A DNA stretch of 54,055 bases from an uncultured Eggerthellaceae bacterium (GTDB lineage: Bacteria > Actinomycetota > Coriobacteriia > Coriobacteriales > Eggerthellaceae), in contig CALUHI010000023.1 of NCBI GenBank assembly GCA_944320405.1, forward strand, positions 1-54,055, read 5' to 3'. The position numbers and the translations under genes are program-made. Positions 22,623-31,529 of the stretch are shown here, in pieces; within the stretch, counting starts at the first letter, position 1, and the number at the start of each line of letters is the position of its first letter. Below the pieces are notes generated by a model, which had not been told where the DNA came from, did not search any database, and saw only the letters and a program-made list of their open reading frames with translations.

Positions 22623-23614
22623 TCGACGTTGCGAGGATGCCAGATGCGAAGCGTTCTGAGCTGTTCGCGGCAGCGGCGAGAAAGATGCGTCTGCCGGAGG
22701 CGATCGTGGAAAAGGATTTCTGGGTGTGCTACGTGCTCGATGCGCTTTTCCACAGATCGCCGTTTCGCGGCAGGATGGTGTTCAAGGGAGGGACGAGCCT
22801 CTCGAAGGGGTTCGGGCTTATCCAGCGGTTTTCCGAGGACGTGGACCTGATCTTGGACTGGAGGCTTCTGGGCTACGGAATCGACGAGCCGTGGGAGGAG
22901 CGCAGCAACTCGAAGCAGGAGAAGTTCAAGCAGGAGACCATCGAGAGGACGAATCGCTTCCTCGCGCAGGAGTTCGCGCCCGCGCTGCGGCAGGTGATGG
23001 AAGGCGATCTCGAGAGGGCGCTTGCCGTCTATCCTGGGGATGACGAGGAGACGGTGATGTTCGAATATCCGAGGGTTTTCTCGTCTCGGGCGACGCTTGA
23101 CGCCATCCGCCTGGAGGTCGGCCCCCTTGCGGCATGGACCCCCTCATCGCCGGTGAGCATAACGCCGTATGCCGCCGAGCAATTTCCCCGCGTGTTCGCC
23201 AGGGCCTCGACGGTCGTTTCGACCGCCGACCCGGCAAGAACCTTCTGGGAGAAGGCGACCATCCTCCATCAGGAGGCGAACCGGCCCGCAGGCAAGAAGA
23301 TGCCGAAACGCTATGCCCGGCATTACTACGACCTGTACCGGCTGGGGCATTCCCCCGTGCTGGACGCGGCCCTCGAGTCTCCCGAGCTCCTTGCCCGCGT
23401 GGTGGCGTTCAAGGAGAAGTTCTACCGCACCCCGTGGGCCAGGCTTTCCGAGGCGAAGCCTGGCACGTTAAGGCTTTCCCCACAGCCCGAACGACGTGGA
23501 GAGCTCGAAGCGGATTACGATGCGATGCGGGACATGCTGTTCGGCGAGGTTCCCGATTTTAACGACATAGTGCGCTATATGGAGAGGCTGGAGTCCGAGA
23601 TCAATACAGAGTAA
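22619..23614 (+). CDS. AbiEii-type nucleotidyltransferase toxin
   Basis: A 331-aa AbiEii/AbiGii family toxin. The nucleotidyltransferase motif is FKGGTSLSKGFGLIQRFSEDVDLIL: GGTSLSK followed by the DVDL metal-binding aspartates. The conserved EKDFWVCYVLDAL lies upstream, and KMPKRYARHYYDLYRL and FKEKFYRTPWA are further family blocks. AbiEii enzymes transfer nucleotides, reported as GTP-dependent for the lactococcal and streptococcal members, and cause reversible growth arrest. Known homologues modify tRNA acceptor ends. Length is normal and all motifs are intact. ATG 22619 overlaps the antitoxin stop, ensuring coupled translation. Confidence 0.9.
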   Translation: MIDVARMPDAKRSELFAAAARKMRLPEAIVEKDFWVCYVLDALFHRSPFRGRMVFKGGTSLSKGFGLIQRFSEDVDLILDWRLLGYGIDEPWEERSNSKQEKFKQETIERTNRFLAQEFAPALRQVMEGDLERALAVYPGDDEETVMFEYPRVFSSRATLDAIRLEVGPLAAWTPSSPVSITPYAAEQFPRVFARASTVVSTADPARTFWEKATILHQEANRPAGKKMPKRYARHYYDLYRLGHSPVLDAALESPELLARVVAFKEKFYRTPWARLSEAKPGTLRLSPQPERRGELEADYDAMRDMLFGEVPDFNDIVRYMERLESEINTE

Positions 23615-23635
23615 GGGCCGTCTGGAGGCTCACCC

Positions 23636-25945
23636 TTACTCCCCTGGCTTGGTGGTCATCAGTCGATAGAGCTTCGTGTCCTTCGGGAACCGATTCACGA
23701 ACGGCACCAGCGCGCTGCCGTAGCGGAGCAGGCCACAGCCTGCATCGGCGTTGGTGATGTAGCCCATCTGCTCGCGGCTGATGTTGAGGAGCTTGCCCAG
23801 TTTCTCGCGGTCGGCCGCCGCCTGGTTGAGCATCACGATGAACTCCGAGTTCGACAGCATCGTGGAGGCAAGCACCGAGTCGAGCAGGTACTCCACGTTC
23901 TGCGTGATGGCAGTGGGGAACGCGTTGCGCTTGCGAAAGCGCCGCCACGCGCTGTTGAAGAACGCGCCCGAGTACTCGTTCTCGAATACGACGTGGAACT
24001 CGTCGATAACGATGTGCGTGCGCTTGCCTGCGCGCCAGTTGTCGGTGACGCGGTTGATCATGGCATCGGTGATGACGAGCAGTCCCATGGTCTTCAGCTG
24101 CCGTCCGAGCTCCATGATGTCGTACACGAGCAGGCGGCTCCTCGTGTCCACGTTGGTGGGGTGGGCGAACGCGTCCAGCGTACCCGAGGTGAACAGCTCC
24201 AGCGACAGCGCGAGCTCGTGCGCCGCGTCCTCCGGCTGCGCGAGCAGCTTGTCTCGGAGGTGGACGAGCGTCGGCGGCTCACCGCCGCACAGGTAGTCGG
24301 CGTACACGGCGGAGGTACAGCGGTCGACGATGGACTTGGCTTGCGGCCCGAGCCCCCGACGGTCGAGCTGCTCGAACAGGGAGAGGACGAACTCGCTCTT
24401 GTCGGCCACCGGGTTGCCTCCCTCGCCGTAGCCCTCCACCATGTCCATCGCGTTGATGTGATGGGGACTGCCCGCAGCTATGCGCACCACCTCGCCGCCA
24501 AGGGCCTCGACGAGGCTAGCGTACTCCCGCTCCGGGTCGCAGATGATGATGTCGTCGTCGGTGGAGAGCGCCAGCATGGCTATGAGCTCCTTGGTCGAGA
24601 AGCTCTTGCCGGATCCCGGCACGCCCAGGATGAAAGCGTTGGGGTTCAGCAGCCTGGACTTGTCGCAGAGGATGGGGTTGCGAGAGATGGCGTTCTCGCC
24701 GAACCACACCCCGCCCTCGTCCATGATCTCCTGCACGCGGAACGGCATGAGCACCGCCAGGCTCTCCGTGGTGAGTGTCCGCACCGCGTCTATTCTGCGC
24801 AGCCCTATTGGCAGCGCGGTGGACAGCCCGTCGAGCTGCTGGAAGCGGAGCACCGCCAGGCGGCATAGGTGCTTGCGCGCACAGGACAGCAGCGCCTCCG
24901 TGTCGGCGTCGAGCTGCTCGGGGGTATCCGCGAAATGAGCGAGCGTGACCGTGACGAGCATCATGCGCTGGTCGCGCGACACCAGGTCGTCGAGGAACTC
25001 CCGGCTCTCCTTGCGCTGCTGCTCCATGTCGTAAGGGACGACCACGTTGAAGTTCATGTTCGCGTTCTGCCGCCTCGTCCAGTTGGTTATGTTGGTCTCC
25101 ACGCCGAGCAGCCGCTTCTCCACCTCCCTCACCGCCTCGTCCGTGGGCACGGGCGACACGTCGATGGAGAGCACCAGCGGGCGCTTGAGGTCGGTGAGCT
25201 CGGATACGAAACCGTCGTCGATATATGAGGCGTAGTCGGCAAGGTAGAGCACGCGCGCCCACCGTCCGCCTACCTGGAGGCGGTCCGAACGGATCCCCGC
25301 GCCTTCCGGCGCGACGGCATCCTTGAACGAATGGCCCCTCCGCATGCTGGAGCGCATGTCGAAGGCGAACTCCCCGTCGCCCCGGTAGAAGCCGTGGAGC
25401 AGCCGCAGCTTGTCCTCCGCCCGCAGCTCGTCGCAGCGGGCCCCGAGGCGGGCGAGGTGCGACCCCATCTCTGCGGATGCGCGGTTGAAGTACGCGCGCG
25501 CCTCCTGGACGCCCTTGCGCTCGACCGCAGCGGTCACGTAGATCTCCCGCACCACAGCGTCGGCGCCGGTTGCCTTCTCCACGAGCATGCCGTTGATCTC
25601 GTCCCTATAGCGGTCGAGGCCGTCGTCCTTGCAGGGGATCAGCGCGCTCCGCCCGAACGCCTCGGCGTCGAGCCTGCGCACCGCGACGGTGATCTTCGTC
25701 TGGGCGTCGGAGTCGAACGAGTTGAGCAGCCCGGAGTAGTCGAGGAACATCGCTTCCTTGTCCTCCTTGGACGCGGCAGCGTAGTTCACGTCGCTCACCC
25801 TCCACGTCTTGGCAAACCGGCGGTCGTCGGTGAGGAAAACGCCGTCGGGCCACACGCGGCGCACGGGCACGGCGTCCTGGGAGGTGCGGGGCGCCCTGAA
25901 GCGGACCCCTTTGCCCTTGCGGAGTCTCGTGGAGACGCTAGGCAC
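23636..25945 (-). CDS. virB4: VirB4-like conjugation ATPase
   Basis: A 769-aa type IV secretion ATPase of the TraE/TrsE/VirB4 family, which energises assembly and transport at the inner face of the membrane channel. Walker A is GVPGSGKSFSTKELI (~443) and Walker B is HIVIDEFHVVFEN (~648), followed by AITQNVEYLLDS and SNSEFIVMLNQ, conserved VirB4 C-terminal blocks. The N-terminal half is the CagE/TrbE-type domain. The start overlaps the end of prgI by 8 nt. Length and motifs are complete, so it should be functional. Confidence 0.93.
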   Translation of the reverse strand: MPSVSTRLRKGKGVRFRAPRTSQDAVPVRRVWPDGVFLTDDRRFAKTWRVSDVNYAAASKEDKEAMFLDYSGLLNSFDSDAQTKITVAVRRLDAEAFGRSALIPCKDDGLDRYRDEINGMLVEKATGADAVVREIYVTAAVERKGVQEARAYFNRASAEMGSHLARLGARCDELRAEDKLRLLHGFYRGDGEFAFDMRSSMRRGHSFKDAVAPEGAGIRSDRLQVGGRWARVLYLADYASYIDDGFVSELTDLKRPLVLSIDVSPVPTDEAVREVEKRLLGVETNITNWTRRQNANMNFNVVVPYDMEQQRKESREFLDDLVSRDQRMMLVTVTLAHFADTPEQLDADTEALLSCARKHLCRLAVLRFQQLDGLSTALPIGLRRIDAVRTLTTESLAVLMPFRVQEIMDEGGVWFGENAISRNPILCDKSRLLNPNAFILGVPGSGKSFSTKELIAMLALSTDDDIIICDPEREYASLVEALGGEVVRIAAGSPHHINAMDMVEGYGEGGNPVADKSEFVLSLFEQLDRRGLGPQAKSIVDRCTSAVYADYLCGGEPPTLVHLRDKLLAQPEDAAHELALSLELFTSGTLDAFAHPTNVDTRSRLLVYDIMELGRQLKTMGLLVITDAMINRVTDNWRAGKRTHIVIDEFHVVFENEYSGAFFNSAWRRFRKRNAFPTAITQNVEYLLDSVLASTMLSNSEFIVMLNQAAADREKLGKLLNISREQMGYITNADAGCGLLRYGSALVPFVNRFPKDTKLYRLMTTKPGE

Positions 25946-26303
25946 GGCCGCCTCCCTTCCCGCCGCGGGCGCGGTGGCGCCCGGCGCCCGCGGCGCCGGC
26001 GTAGAGGTTCTGCGGCCTCGAGGGGAGCTCCCTCGGAGTGAGGAGCTCCGACTTCGCCCACGCCCACGCAGCCCGCTCCGCCGTCATCCCATGCCAGGTG
26101 ACGAATCCCAGCGCCGCGAACGGCGCGGCGCCCAGCACGCAGATCCAGGAGAGCGTCTCCAGCCCCAGCCAGGGCGACAGGCCGAAATACAGCCCGACTG
26201 CGGCGGCGCACGCCAGGACGGCGAACGCGCACTGCCTCAGCGAGAGGCCGAAGAACACCCCCTCCGTGTAATCCCGTATCTCCCGGTTGACCTTCACTTC
26301 CAT
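25938..26303 (-). CDS. PrgI family membrane protein
   Basis: A 121-aa protein beginning MEVKVNREIRDYTEGVFFGLSLRQ, the PrgI-family signature, with two membrane helices (CAFAVLACAAAVGLYFGLSP and LSWICVLGAAPFAALGFVTW). PrgI (VirB3-like position) partners VirB4 at the base of the channel in Gram-positive conjugation systems. The C-terminus is Arg/Gly-rich. ATG 26303 has AAAGGAGAC upstream. It overlaps virB4 and is divergent from the zinc-ribbon gene at 26382. Confidence 0.85.
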   Translation of the reverse strand: MEVKVNREIRDYTEGVFFGLSLRQCAFAVLACAAAVGLYFGLSPWLGLETLSWICVLGAAPFAALGFVTWHGMTAERAAWAWAKSELLTPRELPSRPQNLYAGAAGAGRHRARGGKGGGRA

Positions 26304-26381
26304 GCGAGTCTCCTTTCATCGGCATAGTGATATAATGCGAACAGTTGTACGTACATGTGAAAGAAGGAGGTTTTCCCTCAC

Positions 26382-26828
26382 ATGAAGCTTTCTTTTGAGG
26401 TTCCAAACGACGCAGACGGGTTCTCCCCTGCTCAGTGCCCGTTATGCAGCGAAAGGTTTGCTATCGACCCCGTTGAGGCGGAAAGCGAATCGGTTCTCGA
26501 GATCAGATGCCCAAAATGCGGGATGGCATCCGACACCTTCATCCCAGAAGAGATCGAGGAAGCCATTGAGGCGCGAATCGGCAATGCCGTTATAGCCGCA
26601 ATAAACAAAGAGATGAAAAAAGCTGAGAGAAGAAGTCGGGGCAAGGCGGTGCGCTTCAGGGCGAACGAGATCAAATCGAAGCCTGAACCGAAGATCATCC
26701 CTGAAATAAGCGATTTTGATGTCGTTTTGTGCGCGCATTGCCGCAGACGTTCAAAGGTGTCCGCGCCTCTGTCGTTCTCAGCATGGACATGTCCGTATTG
26801 CGGGGTGACCAATTTCAATGAGCAATGA
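26382..26828 (+). CDS. Double zinc-ribbon protein of unknown function
   Basis: A 148-aa protein with two zinc ribbons. The first is CPLCSERF ... CPKCGM (residues ~19-50). The second is CAHCRRR ... CPYCG near the C-terminus. They are linked by a charged helix (IEEAIEARIGNAVIAAINKE) and a basic stretch KAERRSRGKAVRFR. It could bind nucleic acid or act as an adaptor. TATAAT at 26331-26336 and AAGAAGGAGG before ATG 26382 give it its own promoter. It overlaps the next gene by 11 nt. This plus-strand pair interrupts the minus-strand transfer operon between prgI and virB6 and is lower in GC, so it is cargo. Confidence 0.7.
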   Translation: MKLSFEVPNDADGFSPAQCPLCSERFAIDPVEAESESVLEIRCPKCGMASDTFIPEEIEEAIEARIGNAVIAAINKEMKKAERRSRGKAVRFRANEIKSKPEPKIIPEISDFDVVLCAHCRRRSKVSAPLSFSAWTCPYCGVTNFNEQ

Positions 26829-27636
26829 TACGACCTTGAGAAAGACACTTTTCCTCTTTCATGCGCAGGCGAGCCGATTCATGAGATCGACGTCCGGCCA
26901 GTTTAAGGAAAACCTTGCGACATTCCTCAGGTTCCTTGAGGAAGAGCCCATGATCTGCGAGTACGTTAATGGCTGCCTGGATATTTCGACGATGAGCGAA
27001 GCCGATGCCGAATCCATGGTAGATCGTGCAAGGCAAAGCGCATGGTCGCCGTTCGAAGTGGTCGGAGGGACCACCGAAGACGAAGTTGCCAGGATACTGC
27101 TTATTCTTCGCGACATGAGGCGAAGGGGGATCGATGGCACCGATCTTTTCTTCTACAGGTACGGACACGGCTCGAAGAAATACGATGCCATGGTGGGAAA
27201 CTTCCTTAAAGAAGTCGCTTTCCTCCTTATCGAACATATCGAGAACCACCTAAAGATGAAGGGGATCGAGATGGGTTTAGACCAGAAAGGCCAGCAAATC
27301 GTCACCGTCGAGGGGTCAAGCGACGTGCAGATAGTGGCGGCATCAGGATCGGCGTCAATTACCGGCAGCCAGTCGTTCGTATCGTCCAATCCTGAGATCG
27401 AAAACGAGATTGCCGCTCTGCGGGAAATCGCCATGTCTCTTGCCGAGGAGGACAAGGGGATGGTTCTTTACAACGTACAAGTGCTAGAGGAGCAGGCGAA
27501 GTCGGGGCATCCTGTAAAGGCTGCGGTTGCAACGGCTCTCGGTGCGATTAAGAAAGTAGGCTCCGCTTGCGCCTCCAGCGCACAGGTTCTTGCCCTCGTT
27601 GATAGGATAGAGGAGTTTTTCGGCCCCTTTTTCTAA
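26818..27636 (+). CDS. 272-aa protein of unknown function paired with zinc-ribbon protein
   Basis: I do not recognise this protein. It has a helical N-terminal ~165 residues (QFKENLATFLRFLEEEPMIC, VGNFLKEVAFLLIEHIENHL). A short Gly/Ser/Val beta-rich stretch follows (IVTVEGSSDVQIVAASGSAS, then ITGSQSF), then a C-terminal helical hairpin (EIENEIAALREIAMSLAEED ... ATALGAIKKVG) and no membrane segment. A Ser/Gly/Val linker before a small helical module also occurs in some bacterial NTPase-associated defence proteins, which is only a hint. It is translationally coupled to the double zinc-ribbon gene by overlap, so the two likely act together. Confidence 0.6.
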   Translation: MSNDTTLRKTLFLFHAQASRFMRSTSGQFKENLATFLRFLEEEPMICEYVNGCLDISTMSEADAESMVDRARQSAWSPFEVVGGTTEDEVARILLILRDMRRRGIDGTDLFFYRYGHGSKKYDAMVGNFLKEVAFLLIEHIENHLKMKGIEMGLDQKGQQIVTVEGSSDVQIVAASGSASITGSQSFVSSNPEIENEIAALREIAMSLAEEDKGMVLYNVQVLEEQAKSGHPVKAAVATALGAIKKVGSACASSAQVLALVDRIEEFFGPFF

Positions 27637-27641
27637 GCCTC

Positions 27642-28481
27642 TCACAACCCCATCATCTCTCGCACCACGCGGTCGGCCATCCTGACCATGCCCGTGAGCA
27701 CCAGCATGTTGAACGCGAGTTCGCCGACGTAGGACCACACCTGGGTCACCACGGGCGCCTCGGCGTCCACCACGGGGGGCGCCGAGGCGAACAGCGAGAA
27801 GATCACGCAGGCGAGCAGGATGACCGCGCCCTCCAGGCATACCGCCCCGTAGCTCTTGAGGAATGCCTTGCCGACGGACTGGCTCGGCTCACCGGCGAAG
27901 GTGGACAGGGGTATCGGTGCGAGCGCGGTGTACATATATATCTTGAAGAACCTGCCGTAGACCGACAGGATCATGACGAACGAGAGCACCGTGATGAACA
28001 GGCCGCCGAGCAGTGTGACCGCCCAGAGCGGTATAGAGTTGAGGAAGTCCACTCCTTCGATGGCTTCTATCATCTCGGGCGGCAGCGCGCTCGGAGACGT
28101 CGAGGAGAACCCAACGGCGTCCATCATCGACGCTATGAGGCCCTGCACCACGTCGAGGAACGCCATCATGAGTTCCAGCCCGTACACGACGGCTGCGTGG
28201 GCCAGCACGAACCTCACGAAGAGCTTCAGCACGACTTCAGGGCGCTTGACCTCGGTGAAGGAGCCGCAGGTCTTCACGAGGCCCGACAGGAAGAACAAGA
28301 CGAGCAGCGCGATTCCCACCGCCTGCACGGCGCTGTGGATGGAGAGGATCGCATCCCAGATCCCTCCGCCCTTGAACTCGGAGGGAGCCGCGGTGAGCAG
28401 TCCCACTATCTCGCCCATCTTCTCGTTCCATGTGTCGAGCGCGCCCTGGAGGTTGTGCACTATCCAGTTGTCGGATTCCAA
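27642..28481 (-). CDS. VirB6/TrbL-like channel membrane protein
   Basis: A 279-aa polytopic protein with about five or six membrane segments (AVQAVGIALLVLFFLSGLV, LFVRFVLAHAAVVYGLELMM, IPLWAVTLLGGLFITVLSFV, GAVILLACVIFSLFA, LAFNMLVLTGMVRMA). Topology and place between Maff2 and PrgI/VirB4 match the VirB6/TrbL-like component that lines the conjugation pore. The conserved YMYTALAPIPLSTFAGEPSQ loop is typical of this Tn1549/CTn group. The start is TTG 28481 after AAAGGAGG. It converges tightly (5 nt) with the plus-strand 272-aa gene. Confidence 0.85.
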   Translation of the reverse strand: MESDNWIVHNLQGALDTWNEKMGEIVGLLTAAPSEFKGGGIWDAILSIHSAVQAVGIALLVLFFLSGLVKTCGSFTEVKRPEVVLKLFVRFVLAHAAVVYGLELMMAFLDVVQGLIASMMDAVGFSSTSPSALPPEMIEAIEGVDFLNSIPLWAVTLLGGLFITVLSFVMILSVYGRFFKIYMYTALAPIPLSTFAGEPSQSVGKAFLKSYGAVCLEGAVILLACVIFSLFASAPPVVDAEAPVVTQVWSYVGELAFNMLVLTGMVRMADRVVREMMGL

Positions 28482-28515
28482 GCTGCGGCCTCCTTTCGGG
28501 ACGTTGCGTTTCGGG

Positions 28516-28854
28516 TTACCCCACGATCAGGTCGAGGATTTCCTTGGCGAACGTGATGATCACGCCGCCCGCGAGCGTAAGGAATCCGTTCGCGCGCTGG
28601 GAGGGGTCGTGGCTTTTGAGGGACAGCCCGACCTGCACCACCCCGAACCCGAGCAGGATGAGGCCTATGGCCCTGATGAGGCCGAATATGAACGTGGATA
28701 GGTTCTCCACTGCGGCGAGGGGGTCGGTGACTGCGAACGCCGCGCCCGCGGGGACGAGCGCGAGCAACGAGACGGACCAGACGACGAGCGCCGCGCGAGC
28801 GAGCAGCCGCGTCCTTCCCGCGCGCGCGGCTGCCGGCTTTTCTTCTCTTTCCAT
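28516..28854 (-). CDS. Maff2/TrbC-like small membrane protein (pilin-like)
   Basis: A 112-aa protein. A signal-like hydrophobic segment ends LVPAGAAFA, and a second segment follows (FIFGLIRAIGLILLGFGVVQ), then a third near FLTLAGGVIITFAKEIL. This is the VirB2/TrbC-type layout seen in the Maff2 family of Gram-positive elements. It may form or seed the transfer channel. It lies 3 nt after the VirD4 gene and 34 nt before virB6, in one operon. ATG 28854 is the only sensible start. Confidence 0.8.
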   Translation of the reverse strand: MEREEKPAAARAGRTRLLARAALVVWSVSLLALVPAGAAFAVTDPLAAVENLSTFIFGLIRAIGLILLGFGVVQVGLSLKSHDPSQRANGFLTLAGGVIITFAKEILDLIVG

Positions 28855-28857
28855 AGG

Positions 28858-30663
28858 CTATTCTCCTTCCTTTGCTCCCGCCGCCTCGGCGGCGAGAAGC
28901 TCTTCCGTTTCGGTCTCGTCGAGGACGACGGCGCCTCCGGCCGACTGGAGGACGGGTGCGGCGGGGGCCGTAGGGGCGCCCGCCGCCACGCTGGCGGTCG
29001 CCCTGTCGCACCTTCCGTGCTCGTAGGGGGCCGCCCCTCCGGCGGCGGTGAGGCGCGCATCGGGGTGGCGCGATATGTCCAGCTTGAAATCGAGCATGGG
29101 GCGCTCGCCGCGCACGAACAGCAGCGCACGGGAGTTGTCGAGCATGCGCACCTCGTCGGGAGTCATGAGCTCGCGGCCCGCGATCTGCTGGTTGGTGGAC
29201 CAGCTGCCGCCCCGTCCGGTGCTCTTCGCGTGCGTGTCCAGGTCTATGGTCTCCTTGCCCAGCAGCTCGCTTACGTACTTGTGGGTGGACTGCTCGTTTC
29301 CGCCCAGGTACAGGAACTCGTCGCAGTTGCCCACGATGGACTCCCACTGCTTGTCGAACAGCGCCTTGAGCTGGGCCATGTTCTGGATGATGATCGACGC
29401 CGACACGCCGCGGCCGCGCATGGTGGACAGTATCTTCTCGAAGTCGTCGGGCAGGCTAACGTTGGCGAACTCGTCCATCAGGAAGTGCACGTGGACGGGC
29501 AGCTGGCCGCCGTACTTGCCGTCGGCGAGCGCGAACAGCTGCTGGAACAGCTGGGTGTAGAGCATTGACACGATGAAGTTGAAGCTGGTGTCGTTGTCGG
29601 GTATCACCGCGAACAGGGCCACCTTCCGCTCGCCGAGCGAGGGCAGGCCGAGCTCGTCGGCGGCGGTGAGCGACGCCAGGTCGTCGAGGTTGAACTTCTC
29701 GAGCCTCGAGGCGAGCGTCACCTGGATGGATTTGAGGGTCTTGGCCGATCCCGACCGGTAGCTCCGGTAGTACTTCAGCGCGATGTGGCCGGGGTCCCTC
29801 ATCTCCAGCCGGTCGAACAGCTCGTCGAGGACGGACGCGTAATCGTCGTCGTCCTCGCGCACCTCGCCCGCGCGCAGCATTTCCATGAGGGTGGCGTAGT
29901 TCTGTTCTTCGGGCGGGGCCTCGTGCTTCAGGTAGAGCAGCAGCGCCAGGTGCAGCATGCCCGCAGCCGTGTCCCAGAAGGGGTCCTGGCTCTGCGAGCC
30001 CTTCGGCGTGGTCGCCTTGAACAGGTTGGTGTTGAGCCTCTGGGCGTCGGCGTCGTCGCGCACGTAGGCGAGCGGGTTGTAACAGTGCGACCTGCCCATG
30101 TCCACGAGGTCGAGCACCCTCACCTCGAAGCCCTTGGCCTCGAGCAGGCCGCCCACGGTGCGCACGATCTCGCCCTTGGGGTCGAGCACCACCATCGAGA
30201 CGTTGCCCTGCGCGGCGTTGGGCAGGCAGAACCCGCGCGTCTTGCCCGCACCGGAGCCGCCCACCACGAGCGTGTTCATGGACCTGCGGTGCGCGTGCGT
30301 GTCGTAGCTCATGCGGAAGCTGCGGGTGAGCAGCTTGTCACCGGAGGGGTCGCGCCCGCGGTATCGCCGGGCTATGGCGCGCGGGTTCCCCCACTCGGCG
30401 CTGCCGTGCTCCTCGCCGGGACGCAGGTTTCTCCTGGTGAGTAGGTACGCCCCCGCGCACGCTGCGTAGACGGCGGCGAACAGGGCGGCGCAGCGCGCGC
30501 TGCTCGGGACGAGCCCGGCCGAAAGCGGGTCGGCGAGGGACGCCGCGAGCGCGGGGAGCGAGAGCCCGCCTTCGAGCGCGGGCGCGACGACGAGGCCGGC
30601 CAAGGCGGCGAGGGGTGTGCCCGCCGCCCAGGCGGCGACCTCCCCCGCCGAGGGCCGCCTCAT
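28858..30663 (-). CDS. virD4: VirD4/TraG-family coupling protein
   Basis: A 601-aa type IV coupling protein that docks the relaxase-DNA complex to the channel. There are two N-terminal membrane segments (AWAAGTPLAALAGLVVAPAL and CAALFAAVYAACAGAYLL), Walker A VVGGSGAGKTRGF (~136), the VLDPKGEIV block, and Walker B HFLMDEFANVSLPDDF (~396), then the arginine region STMRGRGVSASIIIQNMAQL. A Glu/Ala-rich tail follows. I chose ATG 30663 (MRRPSAGEVAAW), which overlaps the upstream stop as ATGA. The much longer open frame upstream is a GC artefact. Confidence 0.93.
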   Translation of the reverse strand: MRRPSAGEVAAWAAGTPLAALAGLVVAPALEGGLSLPALAASLADPLSAGLVPSSARCAALFAAVYAACAGAYLLTRRNLRPGEEHGSAEWGNPRAIARRYRGRDPSGDKLLTRSFRMSYDTHAHRRSMNTLVVGGSGAGKTRGFCLPNAAQGNVSMVVLDPKGEIVRTVGGLLEAKGFEVRVLDLVDMGRSHCYNPLAYVRDDADAQRLNTNLFKATTPKGSQSQDPFWDTAAGMLHLALLLYLKHEAPPEEQNYATLMEMLRAGEVREDDDDYASVLDELFDRLEMRDPGHIALKYYRSYRSGSAKTLKSIQVTLASRLEKFNLDDLASLTAADELGLPSLGERKVALFAVIPDNDTSFNFIVSMLYTQLFQQLFALADGKYGGQLPVHVHFLMDEFANVSLPDDFEKILSTMRGRGVSASIIIQNMAQLKALFDKQWESIVGNCDEFLYLGGNEQSTHKYVSELLGKETIDLDTHAKSTGRGGSWSTNQQIAGRELMTPDEVRMLDNSRALLFVRGERPMLDFKLDISRHPDARLTAAGGAAPYEHGRCDRATASVAAGAPTAPAAPVLQSAGGAVVLDETETEELLAAEAAGAKEGE

Positions 30664-31526
30664 CGTGCGTCCGATCTCTCGCGGCCCCGCTCGGGCGGGG
30701 CCATCCTGTCGGACAGGTCGCGCGCTGCCCTGCCGATCTCGTCGAGCGCGGCCCGCACCTCCCGCGCATCCGCCCCCGGCGGGGCGGGGGGCGCCAAGGC
30801 GGCGGGCTCGCCGAGACCGAGGCGCCGGGCGACGATGTTCGCGGCCAGGTCCGCCTGCGCCGCGCGGGCGTCCCGGTCGTAGCCCTCTCCGCCTCGGGCC
30901 ATGGCCGCATGCGCCGCCTCCGTCGTGAGCGCGCGGAGCAGCTGCGGCTCGTCGAGGCCTCGCTGCACCCGGATGACGCCGGCGGCGTGGTCGTATTCCG
31001 CGGAGGGCCCGCCGAGGTCGTCCGAGGGCTCTATCCTGGCGGGAGGGTGGGATACGAGGGAGGCGAGCGCGGCGTGGGGGTCGGCTTTGCGCGGCAGGCG
31101 GGCGCGCGCGGTCGTCTGCGAGACGTCGAACACCTTGCGCACGTCGTACAGGACTCCGATGCTCCCGTCGTCGCGCACGTACTCCTTCGCGGGCTCTATG
31201 ATGTGGATGGCCTTCTCCCCACGTTTCACCGCCGCGCCCAGCCTCCGCCAGTGGTCGGCGGTGCCGACGCGCGTCGCGCCCGGCATCCTGTCGGCTATGA
31301 GCAGGATGTTGGTCGCGGAATGGTGCGGGAGCGCCGCGGCGACGCGCAGGTACGATTCGAGCGCGGCCGGGTCGGAGTTCGCCCGGAGGGCGGCGGCGTC
31401 CGCCCGCGCGAACGCCTCCTGCCGCTCCTGCCGCTTCCGCTCCGCCCACGCCCGCCTGTCGAAGGGCTGGGCCCCCGGCGGGCCCTCCGCCCGCGTCCCC
31501 ATCATCTCGTAGATGTCGCTTTCCAT
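30660..31526 (-). CDS. ArdC-like/antirestriction-type protein
   Basis: A 288-aa protein with an ArdC N-terminal-like domain: YLRVAAALPHHSATNILLIADRMPGATRVGTADHWRRLGAAVKRGE and IIEPAKEYVRDDGSIGVLYDVRKVFDVSQT. This fold binds single-stranded DNA in plasmid ArdC proteins and is found in many conjugation modules. ArdC proteins also have a metallopeptidase domain; here the C-terminal half keeps only LRALTTEAAHAAMARGGEGY, without a clear HExxH, so peptidase activity is doubtful. It probably protects or handles incoming single strands. It is coupled to virD4 (ATGA) and follows the DUF3801 gene by 3 nt. Confidence 0.7.
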   Translation of the reverse strand: MESDIYEMMGTRAEGPPGAQPFDRRAWAERKRQERQEAFARADAAALRANSDPAALESYLRVAAALPHHSATNILLIADRMPGATRVGTADHWRRLGAAVKRGEKAIHIIEPAKEYVRDDGSIGVLYDVRKVFDVSQTTARARLPRKADPHAALASLVSHPPARIEPSDDLGGPSAEYDHAAGVIRVQRGLDEPQLLRALTTEAAHAAMARGGEGYDRDARAAQADLAANIVARRLGLGEPAALAPPAPPGADAREVRAALDEIGRAARDLSDRMAPPERGRERSDAR

Positions 31527-31529
31527 GGG

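Noticed and set aside
28858-31449. 863-codon frame for VirD4 starting at 31449
   Set aside because: The first ~260 codons are an antisense-like Arg/Pro/Ala stretch overlapping the ArdC-like gene. The ATGA-coupled start at 30663 is clearly better.
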